From positions 1 to 49,216 of the forward strand of contig CAAGAW010000023.1 in NCBI GenBank assembly GCA_900767465.1: a stretch of 49,216 bases of DNA, given 5' to 3'. This document shows positions 14,293 to 22,391 of this stretch, piece by piece (within the stretch, counting starts at the first letter, position 1; every line of letters begins with the position of its first letter). A program made the translations under genes and the position numbers. Source of the DNA: Clostridia bacterium (GTDB lineage: Bacteria; Bacillota; Clostridia; Christensenellales; Pumilibacteraceae). The notes beneath the pieces were generated by a model that saw only the letters and a list, made by a program, of their open reading frames with translations, searched no databases and was not told where the DNA came from.

Positions 14293-15227
14293 ACTACGAC
14301 GAGGAAGTTAAAAACAGCGCGGCTTTCAGGTCGATGACCGGCAAAAGCCCGGCTCACGCTTATCTTATCATCGCGCCGGATGAGGAATACGCCCGCGCAC
14401 TGTGCGCGCGGTTTATTTCTTCGCGTATCGGAGACGACCCGGACAAGGTTTTGCGCCGCGCCTGCGCGGACGTTACGGTTCTGCCGTTCGGAGACAAGGT
14501 TCTTTCGTCCGACGTCAAGGAAATTACCGATACGGTTGCGCTTACGCCTACCGAATCGGACGAAAAATTCTACGTTGTCGAAAAAGCGGAAACGATGAAC
14601 GAGAGTTCGCAGAACAAACTCCTCAAAGTTCTCGAAGAGCCGCCCGCGTTCGTGCGGATAATTCTTATTGCAACTTCGACCGCGCCCTTTCTTCCCACGG
14701 TGCTCAGCCGCGTTACCGTAGTGGACGTTCCGCCTCTTACCGAAGAGGAGGTCCTGAGTAATCTTATACGCGAGTACGGCGAAACCGCCGCCGTTTATCT
14801 CGCCGCCGCGCTTTCGGGCGGGAGCCTGAGTAAAGCCGCCGCCGTGATGACCGAACGTAAGCACGCCGAAATTTACGACGCCGTTATGGATACGCTCAAA
14901 AATATGAAGTCGAGCCGCAACGCGATAGGCTTTTCGGCACGGCTGGGCGGATTCAAAGACGATACGGGCGAGGTTATCGATATTCTCGAAATAATTTTGT
15001 CCGATTGCATGGCTGCAAGTTGCGGTCTAAGGTCGCAGTTGCGCCTCAAAGGCGCGGTTCGGGACGTACTCGAAATCGCCGCCGGATACGACGCGGACGT
15101 GATCGTCAGGATCCGCCCCAAAATCGTACGCGCGCGCAAACGGTTGCAGTTCAACGGCAACCCTCAATCGATAATAGACGAACTGCTTTTTTCAATGTTG
15201 GAGGTTAAAGCGAAATGCCGCAGATAG
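14289..15227 (+). CDS. holB: DNA polymerase III delta' subunit (HolB)
   Basis: This is a clamp-loader subunit. The 312-residue product begins at TTG overlapping the tmk stop. The core NKLLKVLEEPP and LSRVTVVDVPPLTEEEV segments (about 110-165) are typical of delta'. The ATP-binding P-loop is not conserved: SPAHAYLIIAPDEEYARAL stands where other clamp-loader ATPases have a GTGK-type loop. The four-cysteine zinc module is also missing. Delta' subunits often lack ATPase activity, so this can still be functional. Identification leans on the central motif and on the position between tmk and ricT. It overlaps ricT by 13 bases. Confidence 0.88.
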   Translation: MNYDEEVKNSAAFRSMTGKSPAHAYLIIAPDEEYARALCARFISSRIGDDPDKVLRRACADVTVLPFGDKVLSSDVKEITDTVALTPTESDEKFYVVEKAETMNESSQNKLLKVLEEPPAFVRIILIATSTAPFLPTVLSRVTVVDVPPLTEEEVLSNLIREYGETAAVYLAAALSGGSLSKAAAVMTERKHAEIYDAVMDTLKNMKSSRNAIGFSARLGGFKDDTGEVIDILEIILSDCMAASCGLRSQLRLKGAVRDVLEIAAGYDADVIVRIRPKIVRARKRLQFNGNPQSIIDELLFSMLEVKAKCRR

Positions 15228-16093
15228 TAGGAATCAAATTCAATAAAACCCCGAAAATTTATTATTTCGAGGCGGGCGATCACGTCTTTACCGAAGGCGG
15301 CGGCGTTATCGTCGAAACTTCGCGCGGGGTAGAGTACGGCACCGTCGCCGTTATGCCGAAGTTCGTGAACGACAAAGAGGTTGTCGCGCCGCTTAAACCG
15401 ATTATTCGCGTCGCTACCGAACGCGACGAGGCTCGCCGCCGCGAAAACGCCGAAAAACGCGACGAAACGATGCGCGTTGCAGGCGATATCGTTTCACAAA
15501 GCGGTCTCGATATGAAACTCGTTGACGCCGAATACTCGATCGAGGGCAATAAACTCTTGTTGTATTTCACGGCGGAAGGGCGCGTCGATTTCCGCGACCT
15601 CGTCCGTAAACTCGCGTCCGCGTTCCATACCCGCATCGAACTTCGCCAGATCGGCGCGCGCGACGAGTGCAAAATGATCGGCGGAATCGGTCCGTGCGGG
15701 CGGGCGTGCTGCTGTTCGGATCATACGTGCGACTTCCCGAAAGTCAGCATAAAAATGGCGAAGAATCAGAACCTTTCGCTTAATCCCGGAAAGATCAGCG
15801 GGCTTTGCGGCAGGCTTATGTGTTGTCTGGCGTACGAGAACGCGCATTACGTCGAAACGAATAAACGTATGCCCAAGATGGGTTCGACCGTGTTCACTAC
15901 GGGCAAGAAAAAGGGCGTAGTCGTCGGACTTAACCAACTTCGCGAAACCGTACGGCTCAAATACGAGCAGGGCGACAAAATCGAGTTCGAAGAAGTCAGA
16001 CTTACCGACATCGCGTCCAAGGGCAAAGGCAGCGCGCAGGACGACGCCGACAAAGTAGAAACCACCGCCGAACTTAAAAAATTACAGGATTAG
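15215..16093 (+). CDS. ricT: PSP1-family protein RicT (YaaT)
   Basis: RicT is a subunit of the RicA-RicF-RicT complex, which in Bacillus holds [4Fe-4S] clusters and promotes RNase Y-dependent processing, competence and sporulation. The 292-residue product shows the PSP1 domain (about 45-150) and a cysteine-rich block, IGGIGPCGRACCCSDHTCDF, followed by LCGRLMCCLAYE (about 155-210). GGAGG lies 10 bases before the ATG, inside the end of holB. RicA and RicF partners are not in the window. It is the last gene of the operon and is followed by a terminator. Confidence 0.93.
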   Translation: MPQIVGIKFNKTPKIYYFEAGDHVFTEGGGVIVETSRGVEYGTVAVMPKFVNDKEVVAPLKPIIRVATERDEARRRENAEKRDETMRVAGDIVSQSGLDMKLVDAEYSIEGNKLLLYFTAEGRVDFRDLVRKLASAFHTRIELRQIGARDECKMIGGIGPCGRACCCSDHTCDFPKVSIKMAKNQNLSLNPGKISGLCGRLMCCLAYENAHYVETNKRMPKMGSTVFTTGKKKGVVVGLNQLRETVRLKYEQGDKIEFEEVRLTDIASKGKGSAQDDADKVETTAELKKLQD

Positions 16094-16123
16094 TCGTCGT
16101 TTGCAAAATACGGCAAAAAGAAA

Positions 16124-16151
16124 ATGCGTTCGATCGGGAGCGCGTTTTTTC
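16124..16151 (+). terminator. Terminator of the greA...ricT operon
   Basis: ATGCGTTC pairs with GAGCGCGT (two wobbles) around a 6-base loop and is followed by TTTTTT on the plus strand. Confidence 0.75.
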
Positions 16152-16162
16152 TTTGCGACAAA

Positions 16163-16198
16163 AAAGAATCCGTTACTAAAACGTAGCGGATTCTTTAA
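16163..16198 (-). terminator. Terminator of glyQS
   Basis: AAAGAATCCGTTAC and GTAGCGGATTCTTT form a long stem with one mismatch. Read on the minus strand it is followed by a run of six T, directly after the glyQS stop. Confidence 0.8.
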
Positions 16199-16224
16199 TA
16201 CGTATACGAGTTTTTTGAACGTGA

Positions 16225-17625
16225 TCAGAAAACGAGTTTGTTTTCGATATAGTCTTTAAGACCCGATATGGGCATACGGACCTGTTCCATCGTGTCGCGG
16301 TCGCGCACGGTTACGCAATTGTCTTCGAGCGTGTCGAAGTCCACGGTAATGCACAGCGGCGTGCCGATTTCGTCCTGCCGGCGGTAACGTTTGCCGATCG
16401 AACCGGCTTCGTCGTACTCGACGTTGAAGTGTTTGCTCAGTTCCGCGAAGATTTCGTCGGCGGGTCCGGAAAGTTTTTTCGAGAGAGGAAGCACGGCGGC
16501 TTTGACGGGGGCGATCGCGGGGTGGAAGTGCATTACGGTACGCACGTCGTTTTTTTCAGCGTCGATAACCTGCTCTTCGTACGCGTTGCAAAGGAGCGCA
16601 AGCACGCAGCGTTCAACGCCGAGGCTCGGCTCGATAACGTACGGAATGTACCGTTCGTTCGTTTCCTGATCGAAGTAACTCAAATCCTTGCCCGAAACGT
16701 TCTGATGCTGGGTAAGGTCGTAATCCGTTCTGTCCGCAACGCCCCAAAGTTCGCCCCAGCCGAACGGGAAGAGGAATTCGAAGTCGGTGGTCGCTTTCGA
16801 GTAGAAGCAGAGTTCTTCGGGATCGTGGTCGCGCAGACGAAGGTTTTCGGGTTTGATACCGATCGAGTACAGCCAGTCGCGGCAGAACGAACGCCAGTAA
16901 TCGAACCACTGAAGATCCGTGCCGGGCTTGCAGAAGAATTCGAGTTCCATCTGCTCGAACTCGCGCACGCGGAAAATGAAGTTTCCGGGCGTGATTTCGT
17001 TGCGGAACGATTTGCCGATCTGACCGATTCCGAACGGAATCTTTTTACGCGAGGTACGCTGGACGTTAACAAAGTTCGTAAAGATACCCTGCGCGGTTTC
17101 GGGACGAAGATAAACGGTGTTTTTCGCGTCCTCGGTTACGCCCTGAAAGGTTTTGAACATAAGGTTGAACTGACGAATATCCGTAAAGTTATGCTTTTTG
17201 CAGGTCGGGCAGGGTATATCGTGTTCTTCGATAAACGCTTTCATTTCGGGCTGAGTGAAAGCGTCGATGGGCTTTGAGAGAGTAAAGCCGGTTTCGGCGC
17301 ACCAGTCCTCGATAAGTTTGTCCGCGCGGAACCGTTCGTGACACTCGCGGCAGTCGAGAAGCGGATCGGAAAATCCCGCGAGGTGACCGCTCGCCACCCA
17401 GGTCTGAGGGTTCATAAGGATAGCGGCGTCGAGACCGACGTTATAGCGGTTTTCGGTGACGAATTTCTTCCACCAGGCTTTTTTCACGTTGTTTTTGAGT
17501 TCTACGCCGAGCGGGCCGTAGTCCCACGTGTTGGCGAGTCCGCCGTAAATTTCGCTGCCGGCGTAGATAAAACCTCTGCCTTTGCATAGAGCGGTGAGTT
17601 TGTCCATCGTAAGTTCGTTTGCCAT
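16225..17625 (-). CDS. glyQS: Glycyl-tRNA synthetase, alpha2 (eukaryote-like) type
   Basis: The enzyme charges tRNA-Gly in the cytoplasm. The 466-residue single-chain class II enzyme belongs to the homodimeric GlyRS type found in some Firmicutes, archaea and eukaryotes, rather than the GlyQ+GlyS alpha2beta2 type. Visible features are the N-terminal RGFIYAGSEIYGGLANTWDY, LRPETAQGIF (about residues 173-182), the motif 2 region FRNEITPGNFIFRVREFEQM (about 208-227), motif 3 around EPSLGVERCVLALL (about 330-343) and the C-terminal anticodon-binding domain. CxxC pairs (DCRECHE, CPTCKKH) form a likely zinc element. GGAGAAATATT precedes the ATG. Confidence 0.94.
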   Translation of the reverse strand: MANELTMDKLTALCKGRGFIYAGSEIYGGLANTWDYGPLGVELKNNVKKAWWKKFVTENRYNVGLDAAILMNPQTWVASGHLAGFSDPLLDCRECHERFRADKLIEDWCAETGFTLSKPIDAFTQPEMKAFIEEHDIPCPTCKKHNFTDIRQFNLMFKTFQGVTEDAKNTVYLRPETAQGIFTNFVNVQRTSRKKIPFGIGQIGKSFRNEITPGNFIFRVREFEQMELEFFCKPGTDLQWFDYWRSFCRDWLYSIGIKPENLRLRDHDPEELCFYSKATTDFEFLFPFGWGELWGVADRTDYDLTQHQNVSGKDLSYFDQETNERYIPYVIEPSLGVERCVLALLCNAYEEQVIDAEKNDVRTVMHFHPAIAPVKAAVLPLSKKLSGPADEIFAELSKHFNVEYDEAGSIGKRYRRQDEIGTPLCITVDFDTLEDNCVTVRDRDTMEQVRMPISGLKDYIENKLVF

Positions 17626-17655
17626 AATATTTCTCCGTTTGAAGTTTACCCGTAA

Positions 17656-17684
17656 AGAATACTCTTTTTTTCGGTTTTTGTCAA
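17656..17684 (-). promoter_or_regulatory. Promoter of glyQS
   Basis: On the minus strand TTGACA (17679-17684), a 17-base spacer and TATTCT (17656-17661) lie 31 bases before the ATG at 17625. No T-box leader fits in the short space. Confidence 0.78.
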
Positions 17685-17826
17685 GAGAATATCACACACT
17701 CCCGCCCGTAACATATTATGAAGTAGGGTATGCCGACTTACGAAAAGCCGCGGAAGGAGCGGAAATATCGGCGGATCGGGGCGCGCGACCCGATTGCGAC
17801 GAAATCTTACGGGGAGGAAAACGATC

Positions 17827-18006
17827 ATGTTCGGAAACGGGTGCGGCTGCGGGTGCAACGATATTCTGCTTATCATGATCCTTATGTGTTGCTGCGGCAA
17901 AAACGATTGCTGCGAACGTAAGGGTTGCGATTGCTGCGATATTCTTATGTGGATCCTGCTTATCAACTGCTTATGCGGCGGACGTAACGATTGCTGCTGT
18001 AAGTAA
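17827..18006 (+). CDS. Small cysteine-rich, membrane-like protein (59 aa)
   Basis: The start is the ATG at 17827, which has GGGGAGG 9 bases upstream; an earlier in-frame start lacks a site. The 59-residue product contains 16 cysteines, many in CC, CCC, CGC and CDCC clusters. It is built of two similar halves: a hydrophobic stretch (NDILLIMILM, DILMWILLI) followed by a cysteine cluster, each half ending near (K/R)NDCC. Possible roles are metal binding or a cross-linked envelope or spore-layer peptide; none is shown by the sequence. It stands alone between glyQS and the pfl operon, with its own terminator. I do not recognise the family. Confidence 0.75.
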   Translation: MFGNGCGCGCNDILLIMILMCCCGKNDCCERKGCDCCDILMWILLINCLCGGRNDCCCK

Positions 18007-18048
18007 TCCTACATACGCAGGACAAAAAGAAAAGTAACTTATGAAAAA

Positions 18049-18087
18049 AACCGTCTCTTTCTTCGGTAAGAGGCGGTCGTTTTTTTA
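18049..18087 (+). terminator. Terminator after the cysteine-rich gene
   Basis: ACCGTCTCTT pairs with AAGAGGCGGT around a TCTTCGGT loop and is followed by seven T, 43 bases after the stop. Confidence 0.85.
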
Positions 18088-18279
18088 AATCCGATTCGCG
18101 TTTCCGGTTTTTTGCAGCCGCGTCCGCGCGTAAAAAATAATCGGCTTGCGTCCGGAGGGCAGGAGGTTGATACGCACGCAAAAATAAGATAAAAAATCGC
18201 CGGACCGATAAAGATTTATCCGCGGGAGGATTGATTTTGCGGCTTGCGGAAAGTAAAAGAAAAACGATAGCCGTTTTAT

Positions 18280-18308
18280 TTGACAAAATTCGTCGGGTAG
18301 GTTATAAT
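18280..18308 (+). promoter_or_regulatory. Promoter of the pflB-pflA operon
   Basis: TTGACA (18280-18285), a 17-base spacer and TATAAT (18303-18308) are a perfect consensus. The leader to the ATG at 18471 is about 155 bases and contains the ZTP riboswitch. Confidence 0.9.
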
Positions 18309-18326
18309 ATTCACAGATAGTAAAAA

Positions 18327-18465
18327 CGCGCGCTTGAGCGCGCCGTCGTCCGTGACCGATGGTAGAAGCGGGTTTAACCGCGGGGGAGCGGAACGATTGA
18401 GGGAAAGCCGACCATCTGGGCAAGATATTTTTTCGCTCGGGTGTTTTTTTGAACCCGAAAAGGAG
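18327..18465 (+). ncRNA. ZTP (ZMP) riboswitch, pfl motif
   Basis: The leader contains the conserved elements of the pfl RNA motif in order. They are CCGTGACCGATGG (18350-18362), CGGGTTTAACCGCGGGGGAG (about 18369-18388) and the 3' signature CCATCTGGGCA (18412-18422). GATGG and CCATC can form the closing helix. The aptamer binds ZTP/ZMP, which signals shortage of 10-formyl-tetrahydrofolate. It is known upstream of pfl and one-carbon or purine genes, and formate from PflB feeds that pool. Two T runs (18429-18434 and 18444-18450) follow. A hairpin TCGGGT/ACCCGA immediately before the AAGGAG site may be the expression platform; the switching mechanism is not clear from sequence. A separate CGCGC/GCGCG hairpin precedes the aptamer. 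Confidence 0.88.
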
Positions 18466-18470
18466 ACGGT

Positions 18471-20693
18471 ATGAACGCATGGAAAGATTTTAAACCCGGA
18501 AAATACGCCGAAGAGATCGACGTTCGCGACTTTATTCAACTCAACTACACCCCGTACGAAGGCGATTCCGCGTTTTTAACGGGCGCGACCGACCGCACCG
18601 CGCGCCTTATGAAAAAGGTTAACGCGCTTCTTGCCGCCGAGCAGGCAAAAGGCGGAGTTCTCGACGTGGACGCCGAGCGCGTGTCCACGATTACGGCGTA
18701 CCCCGCGGGATATATCGACCGCGACGATGAAATTATCGTCGGACTTCAGACGGACGCTCCGCTTCGTCGAGGCGTAAACCCGTTCGGCGGAATCCGCATG
18801 GCCCGCAGCGCGTGCGAAGCGTACGGGTACAGAATGAGCGACAAAATCGAGGACGAATTCAAATACCATACGACGCATAACGACGGCGTTTTCCGCGCAT
18901 ACACCGACGAGATGCGCTCCGCCCGTCACGCCGGACTTTTAACGGGACTTCCGGACGCGTACGGCAGAGGAAGAATAATCGGCGATTATCGTCGGGTCGC
19001 GCTTTACGGCGTCGATCGGCTGATCGAAGATAAAGAAACGTACCGCAAAAATCTTTCCGCGCTCGATATGAGCGAAAGCAATATCCGCGCGATGGAAGAA
19101 AACAGTTGTCAGATCGCGGCTCTGGGCGAACTTAAAGCGATGGCGGAGAGTTACGGTTACGATATTTCCCGTCCCGCCGGGTCGGCGCGCGAAGCCGTAC
19201 AATGGACGTATTTTGCGTATCTTGCGGCGATCAAGGAGCAGAACGGCGCGGCGATGAGCCTGGGCAGGGTTTCGACCTTCCTCGACGTGTATATCGAACG
19301 CGACGTTCGCGACGGCAAAATCACCGAATCCGAAGCGCAGGAAATAATCGACGACTTCGTTATAAAACTCAGGCTTTCCCGTCAACTCCGCACCCGCGAG
19401 TACGACGAACTGTTCGGCGGCGACCCGACGTGGACTACCGAATCGATCGGCGGAACGGGCGAGGACGGACGCACGCTTGTCACAAAAACGTCGTACCGTA
19501 TATTAAATACGCTGTATAATCTCGGCGCCGCGCCCGAGCCGAATCTTACCGTTTTGTGGTCGGAAAAACTACCCGAACCGTTCAAAAGATTCTGCGCGCG
19601 CGTATCTTGCGACACCGATTCGATTCAGTACGAAAACGACGATATCATGCGCCCGATCTACGGCGACGACTACGCGATCGCGTGCTGCGTGTCCGCCATG
19701 AAAGTGGGCAAGCAGATGCAGTTTTTCGGCGCGCGTTGCAACCTTGCAAAACTTCTTTTGCTCACGCTCAACGGCGGCAGAGACGAGAAATGCGGATCGC
19801 AGATCGCACCCGAGGGTAAGCGTTTTACCGGCAAACTCGACTACGACGAGGTTATGACGGAATTTGCCAAGTACCGCAAATGGCTGTGCCGGCTGTACGT
19901 CAATACTCTCAACGTTATCCATTATATGCACGACAAGTACGCGTACGAGAAGATTCAGATGGCTCTTCACGACGGCGAAGTCGAGCGGTTCCTCGCGTGC
20001 GGAGTCGCGGGACTTTCGGTCGTAGCCGATTCTCTTTCCGCAATTAAATACGCGTCCGTAACCCCGATCGAAGGCGAAAACGGCGTTATTACCGGCTTTA
20101 TAACCGAAGGCGACTTCCCCAAGTACGGCAACGACGACGACCGCGTGGACGAAATCGCGAAAGAACTCGTCGAGGATTTCTACGCCGATCTGTGCCTTAC
20201 GCCCGCGTACCGTGGCGCGAAACACACGCTCAGCGTGCTTACCATAACCTCAAACGTCGCTTACGGCAAAAAAACCGGTTCGACTCCGGACGGCAGACTC
20301 GCCGGCGAGCCGTTTGCTCCGGGCGCAAACCCGATGCACGAGCGCGATTTTTCCGGTGCGCTCGCCTCGCTCAATTCGGTCGCGAAAATTCCGTATTCGT
20401 GCTGCCGCGACGGCGTGTCGAACACGTTTTCGATTGTGCCTTCCGCGCTCGGCGCAACCGCCGACGAAAGAGCGGATAACCTTTGCGATATGCTCGACGG
20501 GTACTTCGCACGGGGCGCGCACCACCTCAACGTAAACGTTCTCGACCGCGAAAAACTCGTAAAAGCGATGGAACACCCGGAACTTTATCCGAATATCACG
20601 ATCCGCGTGTCCGGCTACGCCGTCAACTTCCACAAGTTAAGCCGCGCGCACCAACTCGAAGTAATCAAGCGCACCTATCATGGCAGAATGTAA
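18471..20693 (+). CDS. pflB: Pyruvate formate-lyase (formate C-acetyltransferase)
   Basis: The enzyme converts pyruvate and CoA to acetyl-CoA and formate by a glycyl radical in the cytoplasm of anaerobes. The 740-residue product has the adjacent catalytic cysteines Cys405-Cys406 in AIACCVSAM. The C-terminal glycyl radical motif IRVSGYAVNF contains Gly715. The vicinal CC and the family features FGGIRMA and QMQFFGARCNLAK support true PFL rather than a diol dehydratase-type glycyl radical enzyme. AAAAGGAG precedes the ATG. It lies behind a ZTP riboswitch and overlaps pflA by 14 bases. Confidence 0.95.
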   Translation: MNAWKDFKPGKYAEEIDVRDFIQLNYTPYEGDSAFLTGATDRTARLMKKVNALLAAEQAKGGVLDVDAERVSTITAYPAGYIDRDDEIIVGLQTDAPLRRGVNPFGGIRMARSACEAYGYRMSDKIEDEFKYHTTHNDGVFRAYTDEMRSARHAGLLTGLPDAYGRGRIIGDYRRVALYGVDRLIEDKETYRKNLSALDMSESNIRAMEENSCQIAALGELKAMAESYGYDISRPAGSAREAVQWTYFAYLAAIKEQNGAAMSLGRVSTFLDVYIERDVRDGKITESEAQEIIDDFVIKLRLSRQLRTREYDELFGGDPTWTTESIGGTGEDGRTLVTKTSYRILNTLYNLGAAPEPNLTVLWSEKLPEPFKRFCARVSCDTDSIQYENDDIMRPIYGDDYAIACCVSAMKVGKQMQFFGARCNLAKLLLLTLNGGRDEKCGSQIAPEGKRFTGKLDYDEVMTEFAKYRKWLCRLYVNTLNVIHYMHDKYAYEKIQMALHDGEVERFLACGVAGLSVVADSLSAIKYASVTPIEGENGVITGFITEGDFPKYGNDDDRVDEIAKELVEDFYADLCLTPAYRGAKHTLSVLTITSNVAYGKKTGSTPDGRLAGEPFAPGANPMHERDFSGALASLNSVAKIPYSCCRDGVSNTFSIVPSALGATADERADNLCDMLDGYFARGAHHLNVNVLDREKLVKAMEHPELYPNITIRVSGYAVNFHKLSRAHQLEVIKRTYHGRM

Positions 20694-21354
20694 CGGCAGA
20701 GTCGAATCGATTTATTGCGGATCGGGCGTGGACGGAAAAGGACTTCGCGTCGTCGTGTTTTTCGGCGGCTGTAATCTGCGTTGTCCGTTCTGTCACAACC
20801 CCGAAACGCTTTATAGACCGTGTGCCGAAACGAACGCTTCGGCTGTCGTCGCGCGCTGTTTAAGATACCGCGGGTACATCAGGCGCGGCGGCGTTACGCT
20901 TTCGGGCGGAGAGCCGTTCTTTCAACCCGAGTTTGCGCTTGCGATTATGCGCGGACTTAAACGCGAGGGCATAAACGTCGCCGTCGAAACCAACGGATAT
21001 ATCGTAAACCGCGAAATCATCGGAGTTGCCGATTCGTTCATCGTGGACGTGAAAAACCAGATTTCGGACGATCTTTCGCCGTACGAAAAGTTTTTGTCCG
21101 AGTGCGACCGCGCGGGCAAAGAAGTGTGTCTGACCAACGTCCTCGTTCCGGGCGTGAACGACGGCAAGGCGAAGATTGCCGCGCTTAAAGAAATAAAAAA
21201 GTCGCACCCGTGTGTGTGCGGCTTTAAATTTTTACCGTTTCATAAAATGTGCGAGCGCAAGTACGCCCAACTCGGTATCGCGTTTCCGTTCGCTCGTCAT
21301 CGCGAAGCCGAACTCGGCGACGTCGTCCGCGCCGAAGAAATTTTCAATGCGTAA
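20680..21354 (+). CDS. pflA: Pyruvate formate-lyase activating enzyme (radical SAM)
   Basis: This enzyme abstracts the hydrogen from the PFL glycine using S-adenosylmethionine and a [4Fe-4S] cluster. The 224-residue product has the cluster motif GGCNLRCPFCHNPETL with Cys31, Cys35 and Cys38. It also has the SAM-contacting SGGEPFFQPEF (about 75-85), ETNGYI and VDVKN segments. It lacks the extra ferredoxin-like insert of larger glycyl radical activases, as expected for PflA. The start overlaps the end of pflB, so translation is coupled. Confidence 0.94.
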   Translation: MAECNGRVESIYCGSGVDGKGLRVVVFFGGCNLRCPFCHNPETLYRPCAETNASAVVARCLRYRGYIRRGGVTLSGGEPFFQPEFALAIMRGLKREGINVAVETNGYIVNREIIGVADSFIVDVKNQISDDLSPYEKFLSECDRAGKEVCLTNVLVPGVNDGKAKIAALKEIKKSHPCVCGFKFLPFHKMCERKYAQLGIAFPFARHREAELGDVVRAEEIFNA

Positions 21355-21518
21355 TAGGTTTTATTCCCTCATTCGCCCGCCCGGTTCGCTTCGCTCGGCG
21401 GTGAGCCACCGCGGGCGAGCTGGCTGGCGCGTGTTCGTTTCCGACATTTCCCTTCCGGGAGATTGCCACGTCGCTGTCACCTTCCGGCTCGTAGCATAGC
21501 TACTTCGCCGCTTTGGCT

Positions 21519-21547
21519 AAAAACAGTCGCGTGTGGACTGTTTTTAC
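21519..21547 (+). terminator. Intrinsic terminator, probably of the pfl operon
   Basis: AAAAACAGTC and GACTGTTTTT form a perfect 10-base stem with a 7-base loop and T tail, 165 bases after pflA. A second inverted repeat (GGTGTTTCACACC) follows. Confidence 0.7.
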
Positions 21548-21605
21548 GGTGTTTCACACCGCCGCGTCGCGCCACCAAGGTGGCATAGGCGGTCGCTTGG
21601 TTTAC

Positions 21606-21662
21606 GATGTCATTTAGACCGGAGTGAGGACGATAGTCCGAACGCAGCGGAGAAATCCCCCT
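21606..21662 (+). repeat. Family A mosaic repeat, copy 3
   Basis: This is the GATGTCATTTAGACCGGAG...GCGGAGAAATCCCCC unit, in reverse orientation to copies 1 and 2. Confidence 0.8.
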
Positions 21663-21833
21663 ACGAGCGGTGAGCCACCGCGGGCAAGTGTTGGGTACAA
21701 GTCGTGTATGCGTCTATCTTTATTTGTAGGGGAGGATCCCATCGTCCGCCCGCTTGTGTACGATTGTTCTCGTTTTTACCGCAGGGGATTTCTCGACTAA
21801 CGCTCGCAATGACAAGGCGGTACGCAACCTATC

Positions 21834-21944
21834 AAGCCTTCCCCCTCGGGGGAAGGTGGATTGCCGAAGCATTGCGAAGGCAAGACGGATGAGGGGAAAA
21901 CGACGTTACGTTTATTATAGGGATTTTATTCCCCTCATTCGCCA
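21834..21944. repeat. MITE-like element, truncated inverted copy
   Basis: The sequence follows the reverse complement of 9591-9751 closely, from the AAGCCTTCCCCCTCGGGGG terminus through the central spacer (ACGACGTTACGTTT) to CCCCTCATTCGCCA. It then stops matching, so about 50 bases of the far end including its terminal repeat are lost. Confidence 0.7.
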
Positions 21945-21970
21945 AACGATTTATACCGAACCATTACGGC

Positions 21971-21998
21971 GGCGGGACGAGGGCGTCCCGCCCTACCG
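21971..21998 (+). repeat. 28-bp palindromic repeat D1
   Basis: Identical to the copy inside the RAYT gene at 12631-12658. It is followed by a small hairpin (AAGGCTTCGCCGCGAAT) that also follows the copies at 28590 and, reversed, precedes 33351. Confidence 0.85.
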
Positions 21999-22048
21999 AA
22001 GGCTTCGCCGCGAATATGTTATGGCGTCATTTCAGCCGATCGTTTACA

Positions 22049-22105
22049 TTGTCATTTCGACCGGAGTGAGGGGTAGCCCGAACGCAGCGGAGAAATCCCC
22101 CGCGG
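22049..22105 (+). repeat. Family A mosaic repeat, copy 4
   Basis: This is the TTGTCATTTCGACCGGAG...GCGGAGAAATCCCCC unit, with a changed middle (GGGGTAGCCC for GACGACAGTCC). Confidence 0.8.
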
Positions 22106-22391
22106 GCGGTGAGCCACCGCGGGCAAGTGTGCTGGCGCGAGTTCGCGGGTGGCTTTTCGTTTCCACGAGATTGCCACGTCGCGCGTTGCGCTCCTCGCAA
22201 TGACAAGGCGGTACGGGTCTACGCTTGGTCTTAATAACGCAAATCCGTATAAACCGCCGCACACGCTCCAAAAGTTTGTCATTCCGAGGGAACGAAGTGA
22301 CCGTGGGAATCTCCCGGAAGGGGAACGTCCGTCACCACGACCGACGGCTGTAAAATGTCAAGAGTAGATCGTCCCGCTCGCAACGAAAATC

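Larger units (their letters stand above)
21355..22391. repeat. Intergenic repeat block 3
   Basis: About 1 kb without a supported gene, densely packed with repeats. E units (GGCGGTGAGCCACCGCGGGC) lie near 21399, 21668 and 22106. B-type units are near 21449 (partial), 22157-22205 (minus) and a divergent one at 22276-22322 (plus). Family A occurs at 21606-21662 and 22049-22105, and a short A-like unit near 21779-21812. The block also holds the truncated MITE-like element (21834-21944) and palindrome D1 (21971-21998). A perfect 10-base stem terminator lies at 21519-21545. Frames inside are translations of repeat sequence. Confidence 0.75.

Noticed and set aside
21361..22367. Open frames inside repeat block 3
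   Set aside because: Same reason: repeat-derived, no start signals, interrupted between copies.
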